NCBI RefSeq assembly: GCF_000332075.2
Contig: NZ_ALVU02000001.1
Coordinates: 3,794,324 to 3,858,323, forward strand
DNA from: Synechocystis sp. PCC 7509
Lineage (GTDB): Bacteria > Cyanobacteriota > Cyanobacteriia > Cyanobacteriales > Chroococcidiopsidaceae
Direction: 5' to 3'
DNA length: 64,000 nucleotides
The translations under genes were made by a program, and so were the position numbers. Below the pieces are notes generated by a model. It saw only the letters and a list, made by a program, of their open reading frames with translations, was not told where the DNA came from and made no database searches. The number at the start of each line of letters is the position of its first letter. Positions within the stretch are counted from its first letter, which is position 1. Of the stretch, positions 20,622-28,914 are shown in pieces.

Positions 20622-20819
20622 CTATTTTGATTCTTGGATTTGGCTTTTATCTGGTTCAAGAGGAGGAATTTGATCGGCGGTTAAGGTAACAACTTTACCA
20701 TCTTGCCAAATACTAATTGATTGTCCTAGTTTGCGGTGCTTTTCTATAGCTTCAGCGATCGCTAATTTCACGTCAGCATCAATTTTTTGATGTAATTTTG
20801 TTAGATATGGCTCATTCAT
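20622..20819 (-). CDS. Small hypothetical protein coupled to the zeta-toxin-like gene
   Basis: A 65-residue protein starting MNEPYLTKLHQKIDADVKLA. It is mostly helical in its first half, then has a short SISIWQDGKVVTLTADQIPP stretch. Its ATG overlaps the stop of the upstream kinase gene by 8 bp, suggesting translational coupling. No family recognised. By position it could be the antitoxin or accessory partner of the zeta-like protein, although partners of zeta normally precede the toxin. A longer frame opens at 20894 but lies wholly inside the upstream gene, so this start was chosen. Confidence 0.72.
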   Translation of the reverse strand: MNEPYLTKLHQKIDADVKLAIAEAIEKHRKLGQSISIWQDGKVVTLTADQIPPLEPDKSQIQESK

Positions 20820-21387
20820 TAATAATTCCTCTGATTTGATTCCAGATTTTAGGTTGATAAATAATTGGTTTTTGTTCAAGTTCACAACCTGCAACTACTT
20901 GAGAATTTCCTTTAGAATTATCATATATAACCCAATTATCGCATAGCGGCATATACAACTTAAATAAGTTTTTAACACCTCTTGTATAACGGCGGCGAAT
21001 GACATCTTCAGGAATATTATGACCGCCGCTTTCTACTCGCCTGCGTACTCGCTCTATTGCTAACTCAGGACTTTGTAACCAAAAGAAAATTAAGTTTATA
21101 TTGTAGCCTTTTAACTTAAATTTTCTCAAAAAACTAGCAAAATATCTAGCCGCAAGAGTTGTTTCAAAAGCAAAATTAACACCAGAATTAGCAAGAATTT
21201 CTAATCTTTCTAACATTAACCTTCCGGCAAGAATAGCAACCGATTCTGGGTTAAACATTGAAATTCCCGCAGCAATTTCATCAGCGTTGACATATTCGAT
21301 AACTTCTAGAGAATTTGGCAAGACTCTTTTGGCTGTAGTTGTTTTCCCTGAACCATTCGCACCACCAATAACATAAATATTCGGCAT
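20812..21387 (-). CDS. Zeta-toxin-like P-loop kinase
   Basis: A 191-residue protein starting MPNIYVIGGANGSGKTT, whose Walker A lies at about residues 8-16. YVNADEIAAGIS, FAFETTLA (probable substrate-binding Glu-Thr-Thr), FFWLQSPELAIERVRRRV and HNIPEDVIRRRY are typical of the zeta toxin/UDP-GlcNAc kinase-like group. Canonical zeta toxins phosphorylate peptidoglycan precursors, but many chromosomal members are of unknown specificity. A longer frame to 21501 adds a hydrophobic leader that overlaps the divergent GH57 start and is unlikely. It is translationally coupled to the 65-residue gene downstream. Confidence 0.85.
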   Translation of the reverse strand: MPNIYVIGGANGSGKTTTAKRVLPNSLEVIEYVNADEIAAGISMFNPESVAILAGRLMLERLEILANSGVNFAFETTLAARYFASFLRKFKLKGYNINLIFFWLQSPELAIERVRRRVESGGHNIPEDVIRRRYTRGVKNLFKLYMPLCDNWVIYDNSKGNSQVVAGCELEQKPIIYQPKIWNQIRGIINE

Positions 21388-21467
21388 TACTAATACTTTC
21401 AATAAGTTTTTAGTGAGTAAAGTTAAGAATTGAGTAACATAAGCATATCTTACTAAAAACAATAAAA

Positions 21468-22922
21468 ATGGTAGCATCACAAGAAGCGCGAACCTTGCCA
21501 ACTTTGCCAGAAATAGTTGATGGATTGCCCAATATTTGCGGATCGGAATCCTTAGTTGAAGCGGTAGTTAAGAACACTCAACCAGTATTTTTACCCACAA
21601 GTAATATCAATATTCAAGATGTAAAAGCCACCTTTGCGATCGCATTACATATGCAGCAACCGATAATTCCGGCGGGAAGTAACGGCGAACTAATCAGCAA
21701 TTTGCAATATATGTTTGAGCATTCCTCGGAAGGCGATAATCATAATGCCGAGCCTTTTGCTCATTGTTACAGCCGCATGGCGGATATGATTTGCGATCTT
21801 GTTAGCCGAGGCAAAAATCCGCGCGTAATGTTGGATTATTCCGGCAATTTGCTATGGGGATTGCGGAAAATGGGACGAGGAGATGTGATAGACAATCTTA
21901 AACGGATAACGTGCGATCGCACTTATCAGCCTTATGTAGAATGGCTGGGGACAATGTGGAGTCATGCGGTAGTACCTTCTACCCCAATTCCCGATATTAA
22001 ACTGCATATTCGCGCTTGGCAACATCATTTTGCGGCAATTTTTGGCTGGGAAGCATTAGCACGAGTTAAAGGCTTTTCACCGCCAGAGATGCACTTACCC
22101 AACCATCCAGATACTTTATTTGAGTTTGTCAAAGCTTTACTAGACTGCGGCTATCGTTGGGTAATGGTGCAAGAGCATTCCATTGAAACTTTAACCGGAC
22201 AACCTATACAGCACAAGCATTTACCCCATCGTTTAGTTGCGCGTAATTCTCAAGGGGAAACTCTAAGTATTACAGCTTTAATTAAAACTCAAGGATCGGA
22301 TACTAAGTTAGTAGCACAGATGCAGCCGTACTATGAAGCAAAAACTCTGTCAAGACAAAACTTAGGCAATGTTTCAGTACCGCCAATAGTTACTCAAATC
22401 GGCGATGGTGAAAATGGTGGCGTAATGATGAATGAGTTTCCCGGCGCATTTATGAGAGCTTGGGAAGAAATGGGTAATGATGTTGTAAGCGTTACAGGGA
22501 CAGAGTATTTAGAATTAATTGAATCAATTGGTTGTACGGCTAATGATTTTCCCCCTTGTCAAGCTATAGGACAACATCAGATTTGGGAAAAAGTACAAGA
22601 TACACCGGATGGGGTTAATAATGCGATCGCGCAACTAAAACAAGACAACCCAAATTTTCATGTAGATGGCGCTTCTTGGACTAATAACCTGAGTTGGGTA
22701 AAAGGTTACGAAAATGTTTTAACTCCCATGAATCAACTTAGCGCCTTGTTTCACGAAAAAGTAGGTCCAACAAATACGCAAGATTTTAACTATCGTCAAG
22801 CACTGTTACACAACTTATTACTGCAAACCAGTTGTTTTCGTTATTGGGGACAAGGTGTGTGGACAGATTACGCACGAGAAATTTATCAGCGTGGCGAAAA
22901 GATATTGATAGATAATTTTTAA
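21468..22922 (+). CDS. Glycoside hydrolase family 57 protein
   Basis: A 484-residue protein with the GH57 (beta/alpha)7-barrel motif ALHMQQPIIPAG (family motif 1, HxxQP type), FGWEALARVKGFSPPEMHLPNH (motif region 3), YRWVMVQEHS, and GDGENGGVMMNEFPGAF, where a catalytic acid lies in the family. GH57 enzymes act on alpha-glucans such as glycogen, as amylases, transferases or branching enzymes; the exact activity is not determined here. It is monocistronic and divergent from the zeta-like gene. A palindromic repeat follows at 22935. Confidence 0.88.
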   Translation: MVASQEARTLPTLPEIVDGLPNICGSESLVEAVVKNTQPVFLPTSNINIQDVKATFAIALHMQQPIIPAGSNGELISNLQYMFEHSSEGDNHNAEPFAHCYSRMADMICDLVSRGKNPRVMLDYSGNLLWGLRKMGRGDVIDNLKRITCDRTYQPYVEWLGTMWSHAVVPSTPIPDIKLHIRAWQHHFAAIFGWEALARVKGFSPPEMHLPNHPDTLFEFVKALLDCGYRWVMVQEHSIETLTGQPIQHKHLPHRLVARNSQGETLSITALIKTQGSDTKLVAQMQPYYEAKTLSRQNLGNVSVPPIVTQIGDGENGGVMMNEFPGAFMRAWEEMGNDVVSVTGTEYLELIESIGCTANDFPPCQAIGQHQIWEKVQDTPDGVNNAIAQLKQDNPNFHVDGASWTNNLSWVKGYENVLTPMNQLSALFHEKVGPTNTQDFNYRQALLHNLLLQTSCFRYWGQGVWTDYAREIYQRGEKILIDNF

Positions 22923-22934
22923 CCGAATGTTGTC

Positions 22935-22962
22935 GTAGGGGCGCAATGCATTGCGCCCCTAC
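22935..22962. repeat. Perfect 28-bp intergenic palindrome, copy 1
   Basis: Two exact 14-bp arms, GTAGGGGCGCAATG and its complement, with no loop. The same element occurs at 37371-37398, a 22-bp core at 42805-42826 and an interrupted copy at 34374-34443. Here it follows the GH57 stop and could act as a terminator. The centre supplies the ATG that would start the antiporter frame. Confidence 0.85.
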
Positions 22963-24598
22963 TACGGTGGATGTTTATGAATTAAATAGGATTGTTGTAG
23001 AATCTGCAACAACATTTTTTTGGGTTTACACTCGTTTACAAATACTTTTAACTAACGTAGATGTGCCTGAATTAGTCCCAATTTTAATTATTCTATTGTT
23101 GATTGCTACTACCGTCGCCTTGGTTTCGCGGCGGCTAGGAATCCCTTATGTTACGGGTTTAGTTCTAGCAGGTTTGCCTATCACCGAGTTATTGTCTCGT
23201 CGTGTTGGCTTAGATCCCTACCTAGTTTTAAACCTTTTTCTGCCCATTTTAATATTTGAAGCGGGGATTAATACCGATGTCCGCCGCCTCCGCAGCACTT
23301 TTAAACCTATTGCTTTATTAGCTGGCCCTGGGGCGATATTAGCCACTGCTATTATCGCTGTACTATTAAAATTTGGGCTGAGTTTAGACTGGATACCAGC
23401 CTTGTTTTTAGGTGTAATTCTGGCAAATACCGATACGGTGTCAATGATTGCTGTATTTAAAGATATTCCAGTCCCCGCAAGGCTTTCTACTATTGTTGAA
23501 GGGGAAACTTTATTCAATGATGCCGCCGCTTTAGTTTTATTTAACCTAGTTGTAAAAGTATATTCAACGGGTTCTTTGACATTTTTAGAGGGAATCCAAG
23601 AATTTTTATTTGTGGCGGTGGGAGGTAGTCTTGTTGGCGCAGTTTTGGGCTACTTGAGTATACCCATATTTGCCCGTTTAAACGACCCTCTAAGCAGCCT
23701 GTTGTTGACTGTTGCCGTTGCTTTGGGAACGTCTCAAGCGGGGCAGTTTCTCGGCGTATCTGGCCCTGTAGCTGTGGTAGTGGCGGGGTTAATTTTCGGC
23801 AATTTGGGGCTTTCGCGGACTAATTCAGCAGGCGATCGCATTACCTTACTAAGCTTCTGGGAATATGCTGGTTTTGGGGTCAATACTTTTATATTTCTGC
23901 TCATTGGCATCGAAATAAACCCTGTAACTTTAAGTAAAATTTTACCCGCAGTTTTAATTGCAGTTTTGGCTTACCAAATCGGGCGATTGCTTACGGTTTA
24001 TCCTTTGCTGGCTGGAGTACGCTGGATCGATCGCGCTATTCCCATTCGTTGGCAACATTTACTGTTTATTGGCAATATCAAAGGTTCGCTTTCAATGGCT
24101 TTAGCGTTAAGTTTGCCCACTAACTTACCAGGGCGAGAATACTTGATTACTTTAGTTTATGGTTGCGTGTTGGTATCTTTAGTAGGTCAAGGTTTAAGTT
24201 TGCCTTGGTTAGTAAAACGTTTAAAATTAGCTAAATTTTCTGAAACTCGCCAGCAAATTGAGGAGTTGCAAGCGCAGTTAATTACAGGTAAAGCCGCTCA
24301 AGATGAATTAGATAGTTTGTTGAAGTCAGGAGTATTGCCTAAAGCTGTGTATGAGGAAATGCGATCGGGTTATCAAGTACGAATAGCCGCAGCAGAAAAA
24401 ATACTGCGAGACATCTACAATCGCCGCTCAGATACCAAGGGCGATCGCTCAAAACTTGATGCTGTTCGCCGCCGCTTGCTGCTGGCAGAAAAAGGCGCTT
24501 TAGGTGAAGCCATCCGCAAACAAATTCTTTCTGCCGAAATTGGGCGATCGCGTTTACAAGATATTGACGAGCAATTGCTAAAACTAGAAGATGATTAG
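22946..24598 (+). CDS. Cation:proton antiporter (NhaP/CPA1 type)
   Basis: A protein of up to 550 residues with about 12 hydrophobic segments in the first 430 residues and the CPA1 core motifs: LFLPILIFEAGINTD, LANTDTVSMIAVF and VEGETLFNDAAALVLF, whose acidic pair lines the ion path. The cytoplasmic tail (about 430-550) is charged and helical. It exchanges Na+ or K+ for H+ across a membrane. The start is unresolved: ATG 22946 falls inside a dispersed palindrome and its first ~39 residues look non-homologous; GTG 22967 or GTG 23063 are likelier. It is convergent with a DUF3124 lipoprotein and a TrkA-type protein, which suggests joint control of ion balance. Confidence 0.9.
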   Translation: MHCAPTTVDVYELNRIVVESATTFFWVYTRLQILLTNVDVPELVPILIILLLIATTVALVSRRLGIPYVTGLVLAGLPITELLSRRVGLDPYLVLNLFLPILIFEAGINTDVRRLRSTFKPIALLAGPGAILATAIIAVLLKFGLSLDWIPALFLGVILANTDTVSMIAVFKDIPVPARLSTIVEGETLFNDAAALVLFNLVVKVYSTGSLTFLEGIQEFLFVAVGGSLVGAVLGYLSIPIFARLNDPLSSLLLTVAVALGTSQAGQFLGVSGPVAVVVAGLIFGNLGLSRTNSAGDRITLLSFWEYAGFGVNTFIFLLIGIEINPVTLSKILPAVLIAVLAYQIGRLLTVYPLLAGVRWIDRAIPIRWQHLLFIGNIKGSLSMALALSLPTNLPGREYLITLVYGCVLVSLVGQGLSLPWLVKRLKLAKFSETRQQIEELQAQLITGKAAQDELDSLLKSGVLPKAVYEEMRSGYQVRIAAAEKILRDIYNRRSDTKGDRSKLDAVRRRLLLAEKGALGEAIRKQILSAEIGRSRLQDIDEQLLKLEDD

Positions 24599-25134
24599 TT
24601 AGGCGCTTTCTGTTGATTAGTTTGTTTAATTACCTTACCCGGACTAATCCAAGAAATGCCTTGTTGTAAAGCACTACCAATCATTACAGCTTCTACTATG
24701 GGTTCGGAAATTTCTGTCTTTGCTACCCATTCCACAATAAAATTTGCCCCACTACCGCCACTGGTATCGTTTTTATCTACTACAAAATCTGTGGAAGCTA
24801 AAGCCTCAAGTTGAATGGGCTTTTCTACATACTGTCGCAGTAATTTACCATTGGTGTCGTAGTAGCGTACCGCCGTAACAATCATGGGACTTGTCAAATC
24901 TGTATTGCGAATGCTTAATGTAGCTGCTAAATCGAAAGTCTTTTGCCGATTTTCATAATAAATATGCGAATAAATCGGCACGTAAATAGTTTGTCCGATT
25001 GCTGCTTGAAAATTTTGCTCTAAAGTCACCACTTTAGGCGATGCAACGATTGGCAACGGTGGCATTTCCGAAGCAGTACAAGCCGTTAGAAAAATTAGCG
25101 CCACTACTAAACAAATTATTCGGTATAGCTTCAT
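24595..25134 (-). CDS. DUF3124 lipoprotein
   Basis: A 179-residue protein with a lipoprotein signal: hydrophobic residues 6-17, then the lipobox LTAC with Cys19. The mature part has the DUF3124 pattern with YVPIYSHIYYENRQKTFDLAATLSIRN and VRYYDTNGKLLRQY, a beta-sandwich-like domain of unknown function. Its stop overlaps the convergent antiporter stop by 4 bp. It lies 5 bp after the TrkA-type gene, so the two form an operon. Confidence 0.88.
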   Translation of the reverse strand: MKLYRIICLVVALIFLTACTASEMPPLPIVASPKVVTLEQNFQAAIGQTIYVPIYSHIYYENRQKTFDLAATLSIRNTDLTSPMIVTAVRYYDTNGKLLRQYVEKPIQLEALASTDFVVDKNDTSGGSGANFIVEWVAKTEISEPIVEAVMIGSALQQGISWISPGKVIKQTNQQKAPN

Positions 25135-25139
25135 GCAAA

Positions 25140-25817
25140 TTATTTACAACCTTCAATAAAATCAATAACTTGATGCAGCGAACCGGGCTTTGTGACGATT
25201 AACACCGTCGAACTTGGTTCTAATACCGTACTACCATTAGGAATTATCAAGTCTTCATGAGCGTGAGCTTGATAGCCAATAATTAAAGAGCCATTAGGAA
25301 ACCGGGAGTCTTGAGCAATTTCGGCAACGCTACGCCCAACAACATAACAATTTTCGGCGATCGCCAGTTTCAACACTTCAATTTGTCCCTGTTCAAAGTG
25401 CATCATTGACTCTACTTGAGGATAGGCGATCGCATTTACCATTGTTGATACGGCTAGTTCTACCGTACTAACTATATGATTTGCGCCAACTATGCGTAAA
25501 GGTTCGGCAAAATCGCGGTGACGCATCCGAGTAACAATATGCGGCGCTCCGTAGTGTTTGGCAAGCGTCACCATTGCTAGATTTAAAGCATCGCTCCGCA
25601 AAGCCGCAACTACCGAATCTGCTTTACGAATCCCTGCTTCTAGCAACACTTCGGTACTTACCGCACTGCCTTCAAAAGCCATCGCTCCTACTTGTTCACG
25701 GGCATAACGGCAAGCAACGGCATTAATGTCAATTACCGCCACTGTATGACCTAATTCTACAAGTCTCTGTGCCAAACTCAGCCCAATTAAACCGCCGCCA
25801 CCAATTAGCACGTACAT
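25140..25817 (-). CDS. TrkA-type NAD-binding potassium channel/transport regulator
   Basis: A 225-residue RCK protein. The N-terminal Rossmann motif GGGGLIGLSLAQRLVELGH with Asp in AVIDIN binds NAD(H). The C-terminal half has a TrkA_C domain (SVAEIAQDSRFPNGSLIIGYQ; STVLIVTKPGS). Such subunits gate K+ uptake or efflux systems from the cytoplasmic face. The partner membrane protein is not adjacent on this strand; the convergent CPA1 antiporter is a candidate partner by context only. First gene of a two-gene unit with DUF3124. Confidence 0.88.
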   Translation of the reverse strand: MYVLIGGGGLIGLSLAQRLVELGHTVAVIDINAVACRYAREQVGAMAFEGSAVSTEVLLEAGIRKADSVVAALRSDALNLAMVTLAKHYGAPHIVTRMRHRDFAEPLRIVGANHIVSTVELAVSTMVNAIAYPQVESMMHFEQGQIEVLKLAIAENCYVVGRSVAEIAQDSRFPNGSLIIGYQAHAHEDLIIPNGSTVLEPSSTVLIVTKPGSLHQVIDFIEGCK

Positions 25818-25845
25818 TTAATTAACCTAACTTATATCATTATCC

Positions 25846-25887
25846 TGTAATGCTTCGCCTACTCTTAATTTAGCCGAACGTGATCGC
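25846..25887 (-). pseudogene. Duplicated fragment of the rsmH 3' end
   Basis: These 42 bases match the 3' end of rsmH (26652-26693) at 37 positions by eye. On the minus strand they encode [14 protein letters not shown] against [14 protein letters not shown] in RsmH. Upstream similarity stops abruptly. The copies flank about 760 bp holding the toxin-antitoxin remnant and the tandem array. Confidence 0.75.
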
Positions 25888-26125
25888 CCTTGGGACTGTA
25901 TTTTAGTGGATAGGTGATCGCACATTTGTAATAAATTTAGCCAGGAAAGCGATCTCACAACTCATCGATTTTAGTTAGGAAGGCGATCGCACGTTTGTAA
26001 TTTAGCCAGAAAAGCGATCACACTCGTAATATATTTTAGATAATCTGGCGATCTCATTGGGTCTTTTAGTTGGATAGGCGATCGCACTTCTAATATATTT
26101 GAGATCATCCGGTGATCGCTATCCT
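25881..26125. repeat. HIP1-phased degenerate tandem array, ~33-bp period
   Basis: Eight CGATCGC-like or TGATCGC-like cores start at 25881, 25915, 25950, 25984, 26015, 26049, 26079 and 26113, spaced 30-35 bp. The AT-rich linkers share TAATATATTT, TTTAGCCAG and TTTTAGT segments, and several cores are preceded by GGATAGG or close variants. This accounts for most of the ~480-bp gene-free stretch from 25818 to 26295; no convincing gene is seen in it apart from the PIN tail. Confidence 0.7.
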
Positions 26126-26212
26126 ATACTGAGTAGAGATAACACTTTCGTTGTTTAGTTCAGTGGATTTGTTAGCGATCGCATAGACAAAAAAGTAAAA
26201 AGTCTTCTCTCT

Positions 26213-26305
26213 TTACCAAATACGTTTGATAGGATAAGCATCAAAAGCTATATCTACGCTCAATATTGAAATATTCTCTACTAATACTTGAGAAATTAAA
26301 CCATA
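26213..26305 (-). pseudogene. C-terminal remnant of a PIN-domain toxin
   Basis: Read in the frame overlapping the antitoxin stop, the minus strand gives an open stretch ending LSVDIAFDAYPIKRIW and a TAA at 26213. The pattern of a hydrophobic strand, Asp, then FDAY and a final basic-hydrophobic-Trp is the C-terminus of VapC-type PIN toxins. The first ~100 codons that should lie between antitoxin and this tail are missing, so the toxin is deleted. Confidence 0.65.
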
Positions 26306-26520
26306 TATTCTCTAAATTCTTCTAGCGGCTCATCGAAATCATCAGATATCCAAATCGCTCCTTTGGCACTACCAGGCTGACGATTAGGCTTTACTGATTC
26401 TATTGGCGTTAATCTAATTACAGGGCGATCGCCATCAAGCAAAATCACTTCTTCGCCATTGATAGCAGCTTCAACTAAATCATTTAAACTGGTGGCAGCT
26501 TCGATTAAAGATACTTGCAT
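26296..26520 (-). CDS. Phd/YefM family antitoxin, orphan
   Basis: A 74-residue protein starting MQVSLIEAATSLNDLVEAA, with NGEEVILLDGDRPVIRLTPIE, the standard Phd/YefM N-terminal DNA-binding fold, followed by a toxin-binding tail with DDFDEPLEEFREYM. ATG 26520 was preferred over the frame start at 26544 because it gives the family N-terminus. The normal downstream toxin is reduced to a short remnant. It lies in accessory DNA next to rsmH. Confidence 0.85.
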   Translation of the reverse strand: MQVSLIEAATSLNDLVEAAINGEEVILLDGDRPVIRLTPIESVKPNRQPGSAKGAIWISDDFDEPLEEFREYMV

Positions 26521-26641
26521 AGTTTTAACTCCAATTAGATTCAATCCCGTTTGTATGCGATCGGAATCTTCCCGTGCGATTCCTCAGTTCCAAAACTCCA
26601 CAGGCACAGTTTTGATGATTATTCACAAGCAGTTTAGGAAA

Positions 26642-27535
26642 TTAATTAATTTGTAACGCTTCTGCTACTCTTAATTTAGCCGAGCGCGATCGCACATTAT
26701 TTTCTAATTCGTCACTTTGAGCGGTAATTGGCTTTTTAGTAATTACTTGTAATAACGATGATTCTCGTAAAGTATGCTTGACTATGCGATCTTCCAAGCT
26801 ATGAAAACTAATTACAACAATTCTCCCCCCAGGTACAAGAGAAATGGGAGCGCGATTTAAAAAATTCTCTATAGCGGTTAATTCTTCATTGACGACAATT
26901 CGCAAAGCTTGAAATACGCGGGTAGCCGGGTGAATCCTACCATAACGATACTGCTTTGGGACGGAATAGGCGATCGCCTCTGCTAATTCTGTAGTTGTTG
27001 TAAAAGGGCGTTTTTCTACTATCCGTCTAGCTATTCGCCGTGATAATCTCTCCTCACCGTACTTAAAGAAAATATTTGCAAGCTCGTTTTCATCCCAATC
27101 ATTAATTATCTCGGCGGCGGTCAAATCTCGTCGCCTGTCCATCCGCATATCCAAGGACGCTGTATTGCGAAAACTAAAGCCTCGCTCTGCGGTATCGAGA
27201 TGGTAAGAGCTAACGCCCAAATCTGCAATTATGCCATCAAAGGAGGCTTTTTTATAGTCAAAATCGGCGAAACTGGTTAAAACAAATTGAATGCGGCTTT
27301 CATATTCCCCAAGACGTTGTTTAGCGGCGGTTATTGCCTGTTCGTCCCAATCTAAGGCTGTAACCTTGACATCGGGATACGCCTGTAAAATCGCCTCGCT
27401 ATGACCGCCACCGCCTACCGTTGCATCCAAATAATGCCCCCCAGGACGAATAGCTAAAGCAGAAATTACCTCTTGACTTAAAACAGGTATATGAAAAAAT
27501 GCCTGTAACTCGTTTTCCTCAACACCAAGCTCCAT
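26642..27535 (-). CDS. rsmH: 16S rRNA (cytosine(1402)-N(4))-methyltransferase
   Basis: A 297-residue enzyme methylating N4 of C1402 in 16S rRNA. It has [14 protein letters not shown] at the N-terminus, the SAM motif [46 protein letters not shown], and the C-terminal [18 protein letters not shown]. The length is typical. It is divergent from ndhH across about 140 bp. Unlike in many bacteria there is no ftsL/ftsI neighbour, as is common in cyanobacteria. Part of its 3' end is duplicated at 25846-25887. Confidence 0.97.
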   Translation of the reverse strand: MELGVEENELQAFFHIPVLSQEVISALAIRPGGHYLDATVGGGGHSEAILQAYPDVKVTALDWDEQAITAAKQRLGEYESRIQFVLTSFADFDYKKASFDGIIADLGVSSYHLDTAERGFSFRNTASLDMRMDRRRDLTAAEIINDWDENELANIFFKYGEERLSRRIARRIVEKRPFTTTTELAEAIAYSVPKQYRYGRIHPATRVFQALRIVVNEELTAIENFLNRAPISLVPGGRIVVISFHSLEDRIVKHTLRESSLLQVITKKPITAQSDELENNVRSRSAKLRVAEALQIN

Positions 27536-27674
27536 ATAATTAAAAAAGCGCTTACAAAATTACACATCAAGCACTTAATATCTATAGTGCCTACTTCCTT
27601 CAACTTACCGCTAATTTATAAGTATTTTTGGCGGTTTCATCTAAATAAGCACTTTAATCGTAAATTAACCACCT

Positions 27675-28859
27675 ATGGCAAGAATCGAAACTAGAACAGA
27701 ACCCATGATTCTCAACATGGGCCCTCATCACCCCTCAATGCATGGAGTGATGAGGCTAATCGTTACCCTAGATGGGGAAGATGTAGTAGATTGCGAGCCT
27801 GTAATGGGCTACCTACATCGCGGCATGGAGAAAATAGCCGAGAATCGCACAAATATCATGTACGTCCCCTACGTGAGTCGCTGGGACTACGCAGCCGGGA
27901 TGTTTAATGAAGCGGTTAGCGTCAATGCGCCGGAAAAATTGGCAAATATTCCCGTTCCCAAACGCGCCAGTTATATTCGCGTGATTATGCTGGAATTAAA
28001 CCGGATTGCTAATCATTTGCTATGGTTAGGGCCATTTATGGCAGACGTAGGCGCTCAAACTCCCTTTTTCTACATTTTCCGCGAACGAGAGTTGATTTAC
28101 GACTTGTGGGAAGCTGCTACAGGCTATCGGATGGTAAATAATAACTACTTCCGGATTGGTGGGGTTGCAGTAGATTTACCTTACGGTTGGGTAGATAAAT
28201 GCGTAGAATTTATTGAGTATTTTTACCCCAAAGTTGACGAGTACGAGCGCTTGATTACCAATAACCCCATTTTTAGAAGACGGGTTGAAGGTATTGGGAC
28301 AATTGGCCGCGAAGATGCGATTAATTGGGGACTTTCGGGTCCGATGTTACGGGCTTCGGGGGTGAAGTGGGACTTGAGAAAAGTTGACCATTACGAATGT
28401 TACGACGATTTTGATTGGGACGTACAGTGGGAAACGGCGGGAGATTGTTTTGCTCGTTATTTGGTGCGGATTCGAGAAATGCGCGAATCGGTGAAAATTC
28501 TGCGTCAAGCAATTAAAGCCCTTCCTGGTGGCCCATTTGAAAACTTAGAAGCAAAACGCCTAACTGAAGGTGCTAAGTCTGAATGGAATGGTTTTGACTA
28601 TCAGTACATTAGTAAAAAAGTTGCGCCGACATTTAAAATTCCTAAAGGCGAACATTATGCGCGAATTGAAAGCGGTAAAGGTGAATTAGGTATTTATTTA
28701 GTTGGCGATGATAATGTTTTCCCTTGGCGTTGGAAGATTCGCGCGGCGGACTTTAACAATTTGCAAATTTTCCCTCACATTGTCCGAGGCGTAAAAGTTG
28801 CGGATATTGTGACAATTTTGGGTAGCATTGACATCATTATGGGATCGGTAGATCGTTAA
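27675..28859 (+). CDS. ndhH: NAD(P)H-quinone oxidoreductase subunit H (NDH-1)
   Basis: A 394-residue 49-kDa-type subunit of the thylakoid NDH-1 complex, which takes part in respiration and cyclic electron flow around photosystem I. Visible are [18 protein letters not shown] at the N-terminus, [26 protein letters not shown], and the C-terminal [17 protein letters not shown] end typical of cyanobacterial and plastid NdhH. It is a single-gene unit followed by a hairpin. Confidence 0.98.
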   Translation: MARIETRTEPMILNMGPHHPSMHGVMRLIVTLDGEDVVDCEPVMGYLHRGMEKIAENRTNIMYVPYVSRWDYAAGMFNEAVSVNAPEKLANIPVPKRASYIRVIMLELNRIANHLLWLGPFMADVGAQTPFFYIFRERELIYDLWEAATGYRMVNNNYFRIGGVAVDLPYGWVDKCVEFIEYFYPKVDEYERLITNNPIFRRRVEGIGTIGREDAINWGLSGPMLRASGVKWDLRKVDHYECYDDFDWDVQWETAGDCFARYLVRIREMRESVKILRQAIKALPGGPFENLEAKRLTEGAKSEWNGFDYQYISKKVAPTFKIPKGEHYARIESGKGELGIYLVGDDNVFPWRWKIRAADFNNLQIFPHIVRGVKVADIVTILGSIDIIMGSVDR

Positions 28860-28864
28860 AAAGG

Positions 28865-28890
28865 TTGGGGCGTAAGCAGTTGCGCCCCAA
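28865..28890. terminator. Hairpin after ndhH
   Basis: TTGGGGCG and CGCCCCAA arms flank a 10-nt loop immediately after the ndhH stop, followed by AT-rich sequence. It resembles a diverged relative of the GGGGCGCAA palindrome family in this window. Confidence 0.5.
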
Positions 28891-28914
28891 TATATTCAAG
28901 AAAATAATTCTAAT

